NCBI GenBank assembly: GCA_002438545.1
Contig: DJPK01000045.1
Coordinates: forward strand, 1 to 11,466
Direction: 5' to 3'
DNA length: 11,466 nt
Source of the DNA: Caryophanales bacterium UBA6414
GTDB lineage: Bacteria; Bacillota_I; Bacilli_A; RF39; UBA660
Below, piece by piece: positions 5,715 through 11,466 of the stretch. Position 1 is the stretch's first letter. Every line of letters begins with the position of its first letter. Position numbers and translations under genes: made by a program. A model generated the notes under the pieces. It searched no databases and had not been told where the DNA came from. It saw only the letters and a list, made by a program, of their open reading frames with translations.

Positions 5715-6784
5715 TATAATCCTTCTTTCTTTCTATTTTTATGTATTTTACCTATTTGTTTTTCAATATCTTTTTGGTAAAAGATATATGTTGTTCTTAT
5801 TATTATAGCAATTGGTAGGGATAAGACAATTCCCCAGAATCCACCAAGAGCACCGCCTGCAAAGACGGCAAATATAGTGATTAATGGTGGTATTTTATTA
5901 CTTTTACCATATATTTTAGGGCCAATTACATAACCATCAATATTTGGACATATTATACATATAATAACTGTTCCAATAAATACTTTAGTACTTATTACTG
6001 ATGATATTAGTAATGAGATAATAGCAGCTACTACTCCACCAAACATCGGGATAATGCAAGATACTCCAGAGATTATTCCTAAGATTAGATAGTTAGGGTG
6101 ACCAATAAGTAAGAATGCAACAGTGTATTCAACAGTTTGAACTAAAATATTCATTCCTAAACCACCAATATATTTATTTAATTCACTATCTATTTTTTTA
6201 ACATATTGATAAGTTCTTCTTTTAGTTCTAAGTAAATATTTTTTTAACCAATTCCTTATCTTATCCATATCATTTAGTAAGTATAAACTAACACAAACAA
6301 TAATAGCAAAATTAGTAAAGAAATTAACAGAGGTATTTACTATACTAACAGCACCATTAGAGATGTATGCTCCAACATTCTTAATAATACTACCACTGAG
6401 ATCTTTAACTGTAGTTTGCCATTCTCCTAAATTTATCGCATACTTAGTGGATATATCAGATAAGAATGTGGATATATTACTTAGGAATGTTAAGGTTTGT
6501 TCGTATAACATAGGGACTGCTAATAAAATAATTATTATTAGACCTCCTAAACCGATAATACCTACTACTAAGATAGCTAACCATTTAGGGCTTCCTGAGT
6601 CAGTTAATTTTTTAACAATTGGATATACAGCATAAGATATAGCAAAGGCTAATACAAATGGTGATAATATATTAAATATTGTTGATATAGTACCTATCCA
6701 TAAATCTTTTATTAGATATAATAAACAGACGATAGCTACTAATATTAAAGTATTTAACCACTGATAATTTAGTTTATTTTTCAT
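5714..6784 (-). CDS. AI-2E family transporter (PerM/YtvI-type permease)
   Basis: This 356-aa integral membrane protein has about eight helices: an N-terminal pair, a third helix near 70-95, a large soluble loop (about 95-150) and a C-terminal bundle. Family hallmarks (PF01594) seen are LGIISGVSCIIPMFGG, the NIDGYVIGPKIYGKS motif and GGALGGFWGIVLSLP, all in the expected order. Members have been linked to autoinducer-2 export or to Na+(Li+)/H+ antiport, and most remain untested. The ATG at 6784 begins one base after the dtd stop. A GTG at 6793, in the same frame and overlapping dtd by eight bases, is an alternative. The ribosome binding site AAAGGA is about 12 bases from the ATG and three from the GTG, so neither spacing is ideal. 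The gene is coupled to the downstream bactofilin-like gene by a one-base overlap. Confidence 0.87.
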   Translation of the reverse strand: MKNKLNYQWLNTLILVAIVCLLYLIKDLWIGTISTIFNILSPFVLAFAISYAVYPIVKKLTDSGSPKWLAILVVGIIGLGGLIIIILLAVPMLYEQTLTFLSNISTFLSDISTKYAINLGEWQTTVKDLSGSIIKNVGAYISNGAVSIVNTSVNFFTNFAIIVCVSLYLLNDMDKIRNWLKKYLLRTKRRTYQYVKKIDSELNKYIGGLGMNILVQTVEYTVAFLLIGHPNYLILGIISGVSCIIPMFGGVVAAIISLLISSVISTKVFIGTVIICIICPNIDGYVIGPKIYGKSNKIPPLITIFAVFAGGALGGFWGIVLSLPIAIIIRTTYIFYQKDIEKQIGKIHKNRKKEGL

Positions 6785-6785
6785 A

Positions 6786-7229
6786 CTAATCACTAGTCCT
6801 TTCTAAGATAATTGTTATAGGTCCATCATTAGTAATACTTACTTCCATTTCGGCACCAAATATTCCTGTTTCTACTTTAACATGACTCTTTAACTTTTCG
6901 TTAAAGATATCATATAGTCTGATAGCTTCTTCGCCATTTAAGGCATTAACATAACTTGGTCTTCGGCCTTTTCTACTATCAGCATATAAAGTAAACTGAC
7001 TAATTGATAGGATATCTCCACCAACATCTAATAGTGATTTATTCATAATACCATTTTTGTCATCAAATATTCTTAGATTTAATACTTTATCTACCATATA
7101 ATCAATTATATCTAAATTATCTTTATATGTAAAGCCTACTAATAAAACTAGTCCATAATCAATGCATCCTACTACTTTATTATCTACTTTAACACTAGAT
7201 TTTAAACTTCTTTGAACGACTATTTTCAT
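6786..7229 (-). CDS. dtd: D-aminoacyl-tRNA deacylase
   Basis: This 147-aa cytoplasmic enzyme has the length typical of the family. It removes D-amino acids (and glycine mischarged on tRNA-Ala) from tRNAs, acting in translation quality control. The N-terminal MKIVVQR, the active-site signature SISQFTLYAD, GRRPSY and the C-terminal TNDGPITI (the family's NxGP motif, here NDGP) are all present. The ATG shares its last base with the stop codon of rel (TAATG), and GGA lies ten bases upstream inside rel. Adjacency of rel and dtd is widely conserved in Bacillota and supports both calls. The stop is TAG. Confidence 0.96.
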   Translation of the reverse strand: MKIVVQRSLKSSVKVDNKVVGCIDYGLVLLVGFTYKDNLDIIDYMVDKVLNLRIFDDKNGIMNKSLLDVGGDILSISQFTLYADSRKGRRPSYVNALNGEEAIRLYDIFNEKLKSHVKVETGIFGAEMEVSITNDGPITIILERTSD

Positions 7230-9388
7230 TAATTTATCATCCTTTCAACACGAATAATAAATGGTAAGGCATATAAGTCATTACAAAACTTATCTAATTT
7301 TTCTTTATTTTCTACTAATATAGTCATCATATAAGCTTTATATTCACTTTTATTAATAGTAGTCATACTATCTATTACAATATTATTAGTAGAGGCTTTA
7401 TTAATGATATCTACTAAATTATCTGATGAATTAGTATAAATATAGATGTCTGTAGCAAACTTTTTAGTACCAGTATCATTCCAACGAACATTAATTAATC
7501 TTTCATCAACATCAATAATATTCATACAGTTAGTACGGTGAATAGTAATACCACTACCTTTAGTAATATAACCAATAATCGTGTCTCCCGGAACAGGTTT
7601 ACAGCAATTACTTAAACTAGATTTTATTTCTTCCATGCCTTCAACTAAGATATCATTTTTACTATTCTTTCTAATAGTAGTACTAGGCGTTTTTATATCA
7701 ATATCAGGAGTTGATTCCTTTTTCTTATTGATTAGTTTCATAACTGATGCAACAGTTACTTTACCACTACCAAGAGAAGTGCATAAGTCATCATAATCTT
7801 TTAGATTAAGAGTATCTAAGATAGTATCTAGGTTATTATTGATAGTTTCATTTATTGGTAATTCTTTCTTTCTTAATTCATGCTCTAATAATTCTTCACC
7901 TTTATCATAGTTATCATCTTTTTCTAGTTTACTATAGAATGATTTAATTCTATTTTTAGCTTGGGTAGTAATTACAAAGTTTAACCAATCTTTATTAGGA
8001 CCCTTAGACATCTTACTAGTATTAATTTTAATTATATCACCAGTTTTTAATTCATAGTCTAGTGGTACGATATTATCATTAACGATAGCTGATACTGTTT
8101 TATCACCTACTTCACTGTGAACTTTATAAGCAAAGTCAATAGGTGTAGCACCTTTAGGGAACTCTAAGACATCCCCTTTTGGCGTATAGACATAAATAAC
8201 ATCAGTACTTAAGACATCTTTTTTAACACTATCGATAAACTCTTGAGATGTTGAGGCTTCTTCATTTAATTCAATAATACTTCTAAATATTTCTAGTTTC
8301 TTTTCAATACTATCTTTTTGAGCTAAGACATTCGAACCATTCTCTTTATATGACCAGTGAGAAGCAATACCATACTCTGCTATTTTATCCATATCATATG
8401 TTCTAATTTGAATTTCAAATAAAGCTCCATCAATACCAAATACAGTTGTATGAAGTGATTGATATAGGTTTGTTTTAGGCATAGCAATATAATCTTTAAA
8501 TCTTTTAGGTACAGGTTTATATTTAGAATGAATAAGTCCTAGAGCTAGATAACATTCTTGTTCAGTATCAACGAATACTCGTAGGGCTAGAATATCATAG
8601 ATATCATTAAACTTCTTACCTTTTTGTAATTTATTATATATTGAATAGATACTTTTACTTCTTCCTTTTATTTCATGTTTAATATTATGCTCATTTAGTA
8701 AATTAGATACTTCTTCCATCATTTTACCGACGGCAGCATCTCTTTCGACTTTTTTGGCATTTAATCTTTCGACGATATCAAAGTAAGCATCAGGCTTTAG
8801 ATATCTTAAGGATAAGTCTTCTAGTTCACTTTTGATTTTATACATACCTAGACGATGGGCAACCGGAGTTAATATTTCTAGAGTTTCTTTAGCTTTTCGC
8901 TTTTGCTTTTCTTCTGATAAGACATAGATAGTTCGCATATTATGAAGACGATCGGCTAATTTAATAATTATTACTCGAACATCGTTAGAAAGTCCTACTA
9001 AGATTTTTCTTTGGTTAGCAGCCATTTGTTCAGAGTCAGATGTAAAGTTAATTTTGTTAATCTTGGTAACGCCATCAACTAAATTGGCTACTTCTTCCCC
9101 GAATAGTTCGGCTAATTCTTCTTTCGTACTATCAGAGTCTTCAATGGTATCATGAAGTAAGGCGGCACTAATAGCTTTAGTGTCAGCATTAACATCAGTT
9201 AAGATATAAGCAACATTCAAAGGGTGTTGGATATAATCTTCCCCACTAATTCTTTTTTGATAAAAGTGTTTATCTAAAGCATAATCAAAGGCTTTTCTTA
9301 TTAAATCAAGATCTTCTTCATTATCATCATATTCTTTAACTTTATTTATTAAATCATCTATTGATAGATTTATTGTTTTTACACTCAT
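7229..9388 (-). CDS. relA: Bifunctional (p)ppGpp synthetase/hydrolase Rel
   Basis: This full-length 719-aa long RSH protein makes and degrades the alarmone (p)ppGpp in the stringent response. Order of domains: an HD hydrolase (about 1-190) with H55, the HD pair H79-D80 and E83-D84, and the LADRLHNMRT helix; a synthetase (about 230-340) with GRSKSIYSIYNKL, RFKDYIAMPK (296-305) and EIQIRT; a TGS domain (about 397-457); a linker; a zinc-finger-like domain with C595-C596, H617 and C621; and a C-terminal ACT/RRM domain (about 640-719). The RFKD sequence is the RxKD type typical of bifunctional Rel rather than the ExDD of synthetase-only RelA, and the hydrolase residues are intact. It starts 15 nt after the secDF stop, with a modest AAAGAAG upstream, and its stop overlaps dtd, so secDF, rel and dtd are probably co-transcribed. 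Confidence 0.97.
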   Translation of the reverse strand: MSVKTINLSIDDLINKVKEYDDNEEDLDLIRKAFDYALDKHFYQKRISGEDYIQHPLNVAYILTDVNADTKAISAALLHDTIEDSDSTKEELAELFGEEVANLVDGVTKINKINFTSDSEQMAANQRKILVGLSNDVRVIIIKLADRLHNMRTIYVLSEEKQKRKAKETLEILTPVAHRLGMYKIKSELEDLSLRYLKPDAYFDIVERLNAKKVERDAAVGKMMEEVSNLLNEHNIKHEIKGRSKSIYSIYNKLQKGKKFNDIYDILALRVFVDTEQECYLALGLIHSKYKPVPKRFKDYIAMPKTNLYQSLHTTVFGIDGALFEIQIRTYDMDKIAEYGIASHWSYKENGSNVLAQKDSIEKKLEIFRSIIELNEEASTSQEFIDSVKKDVLSTDVIYVYTPKGDVLEFPKGATPIDFAYKVHSEVGDKTVSAIVNDNIVPLDYELKTGDIIKINTSKMSKGPNKDWLNFVITTQAKNRIKSFYSKLEKDDNYDKGEELLEHELRKKELPINETINNNLDTILDTLNLKDYDDLCTSLGSGKVTVASVMKLINKKKESTPDIDIKTPSTTIRKNSKNDILVEGMEEIKSSLSNCCKPVPGDTIIGYITKGSGITIHRTNCMNIIDVDERLINVRWNDTGTKKFATDIYIYTNSSDNLVDIINKASTNNIVIDSMTTINKSEYKAYMMTILVENKEKLDKFCNDLYALPFIIRVERMIN

Positions 9389-9403
9389 AATATATACTTC
9401 TTT

Positions 9404-11466
9404 CTAGCAGTTAATGCCTTTTATTTTTAATTCATTTATATCGTCTAAGTCTTTATCTTCTTTAATTGGCTTATGAATTCTTTTCTTTTCTAAATATAAC
9501 CAAATATTATTAGAGATAAAGATAGATGAATATACTCCAACGATAAATCCTACTAATAAAGCAATATTAAAGTTCATTATTTCATGAGAACCAAATACCA
9601 TTAAACAAATTACCGGAACTATTGTAGTAATAGTAGTAAGAATTGTTCGGTATAGAGTTCTTCTAACACTAATATTTACTAGGTCTTCTAATTCTTCATC
9701 AGTACATTTATTCTTATATTTATTTTTATAATTTTCTCTAACCATATCAAAAGTAACAATAGTATCGTTGATTGAATAACCAATAATAGTAAGAAGAGCC
9801 GCAATAAAGATTGAAGTAATTTTTAGGTGTGTAGCTCCAAAGAATAAGAATACCATTAGAACATCATGTATTAGAGCAATAATAGCAGCAACAGCATAGT
9901 TAAATTTAAATCTAATTGATACATATATAACAATACCAATACTAGCAAATATTAATGACTTGATAGCATTCTTTACTAGTTCTTGTTTAACAATATTACT
10001 AACAGCATATATTTCTGTATCAACATTATAATCGCTTTGTAATTTATTTCCTAAGTTCTTTATTTCTTCTTCATTTAAAGTTTCTTTTATATCAATAGAT
10101 ATAATATCATTATTAGTACTCTCCCCAATTATATGATAAGAGGTTAAATCTTTTTTAATAGTATCTAGATCAGTATTAGTATCTTTAGTATTAATAGATA
10201 TACTAGTACCACCGGAAAAGTCTATTCCTAAGTTTATACCACGATGGATAAATAGTCCACTCATAACTATAATTAGTATGATAGTTAATAAGTATGAATA
10301 TTTTTTAGTCTTAACTATATTTACTTTTTCATATGGTATTTTTATTTCACTAGATTTCTCTATTTTATTTTTCTTAACGCCAATAAATAGATATGGTTTA
10401 TTATCAAATACTTTGGTTTTAACAAAATATTTAATAATTACTTTAGTTAAGAATACCATGACAAAGATAGTAACTAAGACATTAATAATTAACATTGTGG
10501 CAAAACCACGAATAGAACTATCTCCTAGAATGAACAAGATAACTGCTGCAATAATAGTCGTTATGTTTGCGTCTACGATACTAGTAAATGAATTTTTGTT
10601 ACCTAAGTCAAAACTTTTATCAATACTTTTACCAATTAAGATATTTTCTTTTATTCTTTCAAAACTAATAATAGCAGCATCAACGGCCATTCCTATTCCA
10701 AGAAGAAGAGCGGCAATACCAGGTAAAGTTAAGACACCATTAATTAGATAGAATATTAAGAATGATAAGATAGTATATAAAGTTAGTCCAAAACTAGCAA
10801 CAATTCCACAGAACTTATATACAACTACCATTAAAATCATTACTAGTACTATGCCTATTAAACCGGCAACTAGTGTTTTAGATAAAGATAATTCCCCAAA
10901 TGATGCTTCAACAGTACGGGATGATAATTCAGTTAGTTTAGTAGGCAGAGCTCCGGAATTAATTAGGTCAACTAATGTTTTAGCTTCTTTCTTAGTAAAA
11001 TTACCAGAGATAATAACATCTGAAGCAAAGCCTCGGTCAACGGTTGCAGCTGATAAGCAATGTGATGTACTTGAACCACATTGTCCTCTTTCTTTAACAT
11101 AACTATCTGTATTTTCATCATAATCTAACCATATAACAATAATATTATTAGTCATAGTACTTACTTTTTTAGTAACATCATAGAAAGTGCTAGTATCTTT
11201 AATACTTAATGATACGGCCGGTCTTCCCATCGTATCAGTAGTTTCTTTAGCAGATCCTCCTAAGACTTCACTAGTCATAAGTAAATTATCATTATAATCT
11301 CTAAAAGATAAAGTTGCGGTAGAGGCAATCATCTTTCTTGCATCATCAGCATTAGTAATACCGGCTAATTTAATTCTAATACGATCATTACCTTCAATCG
11401 ATATTTCAGGTTCACTTACTCCTAAGATATCGATTCTTTTACCTATTGCTTTATAGGTACTATATA
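9404..11466 (-). CDS. secDF: SecD-SecF fusion, protein translocase accessory subunit (5' end outside window)
   Basis: The open frame continues to the window edge; the first full codon is 11464-11462, so 686 C-terminal residues are visible. The visible start, YSTYKAIGKRIDILGVSEPE, is SecD P1-domain sequence, so the ATG at 11332 is internal. SecD helices follow with GIGMAVDAAIISFERIKE, the family's proton-relay region. A SecF half begins near visible residue 380 with GINLGIDFSGGT and later GYSINDTIVTFDMVREN. Together the halves use proton-motive force to pull translocating proteins through SecYEG. Fused SecDF is usual in Bacillota. A cysteine pair (visible residues about 129 and 136, GQCGSSTSHCLS) lies in the extracytoplasmic SecD region. 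It ends with TAG, 15 nt before rel. The missing part includes the first membrane helix. Confidence 0.95.
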   Translation of the reverse strand, partial: YSTYKAIGKRIDILGVSEPEISIEGNDRIRIKLAGITNADDARKMIASTATLSFRDYNDNLLMTSEVLGGSAKETTDTMGRPAVSLSIKDTSTFYDVTKKVSTMTNNIIVIWLDYDENTDSYVKERGQCGSSTSHCLSAATVDRGFASDVIISGNFTKKEAKTLVDLINSGALPTKLTELSSRTVEASFGELSLSKTLVAGLIGIVLVMILMVVVYKFCGIVASFGLTLYTILSFLIFYLINGVLTLPGIAALLLGIGMAVDAAIISFERIKENILIGKSIDKSFDLGNKNSFTSIVDANITTIIAAVILFILGDSSIRGFATMLIINVLVTIFVMVFLTKVIIKYFVKTKVFDNKPYLFIGVKKNKIEKSSEIKIPYEKVNIVKTKKYSYLLTIILIIVMSGLFIHRGINLGIDFSGGTSISINTKDTNTDLDTIKKDLTSYHIIGESTNNDIISIDIKETLNEEEIKNLGNKLQSDYNVDTEIYAVSNIVKQELVKNAIKSLIFASIGIVIYVSIRFKFNYAVAAIIALIHDVLMVFLFFGATHLKITSIFIAALLTIIGYSINDTIVTFDMVRENYKNKYKNKCTDEELEDLVNISVRRTLYRTILTTITTIVPVICLMVFGSHEIMNFNIALLVGFIVGVYSSIFISNNIWLYLEKKRIHKPIKEDKDLDDINELKIKGINC

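Noticed and set aside
10278..10751. Plus-strand ORF of 157 codons inside secDF
   Set aside because: It is antisense to a clearly coding region; the hydrophobic composition is a shadow of the membrane helices. The same applies to the short plus-strand frames at 6363-6635, 7581-7796 and 10851-11102.
11330..11332. ATG as the start of secDF
   Set aside because: The frame stays open to the window edge and upstream codons encode conserved SecD sequence, so this methionine is internal.
1..11466. CRISPR arrays, insertion sequences, tRNA or rRNA genes
   Set aside because: No regularly spaced repeats, transposase-like proteins, terminal inverted repeats with target duplications, or tRNA-like cloverleaf motifs were found on either strand.

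Overview
The window is AT-rich, with every gene on the minus strand, full-length ORFs, TGG-encoded tryptophans and AAGGA-type ribosome binding sites. This fits an uncultured low-GC Bacillota, most likely a host-associated Bacilli/RF39-like or Erysipelotrichales-like lineage. That placement is an inference from composition and gene order, not a database result.

Layout, in the direction of transcription (right to left). A 5'-truncated SecD-SecF fusion gene (9404-11466) is followed by the bifunctional stringent-response enzyme Rel (7229-9388) and the D-aminoacyl-tRNA deacylase Dtd (6786-7229). Next come an AI-2E-family permease (5714-6784), a secreted and membrane-anchored bactofilin-like protein (4686-5714), a short-chain dehydrogenase (3891-4640) and an ArsP_2-like metal permease (2999-3838). 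Stop/start overlaps and short gaps suggest that secDF through the bactofilin-like gene form one translationally coupled operon. The secDF...rel-dtd order is an eroded version of the usual Bacillota order secDF-recJ-apt-rel-dtd.

The most striking region is 2288-2946. About 625 nt carry no gene, yet they are much richer in G+C than the surrounding coding DNA. A near-consensus extended -10 promoter (TTGACA-17-TATTAT with TGn) lies at one end and an intrinsic terminator at the other. In between are many nested inverted repeats, including a closing helix between the extreme 5' and 3' ends. Twenty nucleotides beyond the terminator starts a 171-aa membrane protein with a conserved DxxxD motif that I recognise as OapA-like. 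A structured RNA of about 610-630 nt immediately upstream of oapA is the signature of OLE RNA (ornate, large, extremophilic), the core of a membrane-bound ribonucleoprotein linked to magnesium, cold and alcohol stress. Here the pair lacks the isoprenoid-gene context I recall for classical OLE loci and sits next to a metal-efflux-like permease.

Downstream of oapA, a long composite hairpin ends that unit. It is followed by a small unrecognised single-pass membrane protein (1093-1638) overlapping a phosphodiester glycosidase (NAGPA-domain) gene (60-1109), and then a clean intrinsic terminator (25-52). No mobile elements, CRISPR arrays or tRNA/rRNA genes were seen.
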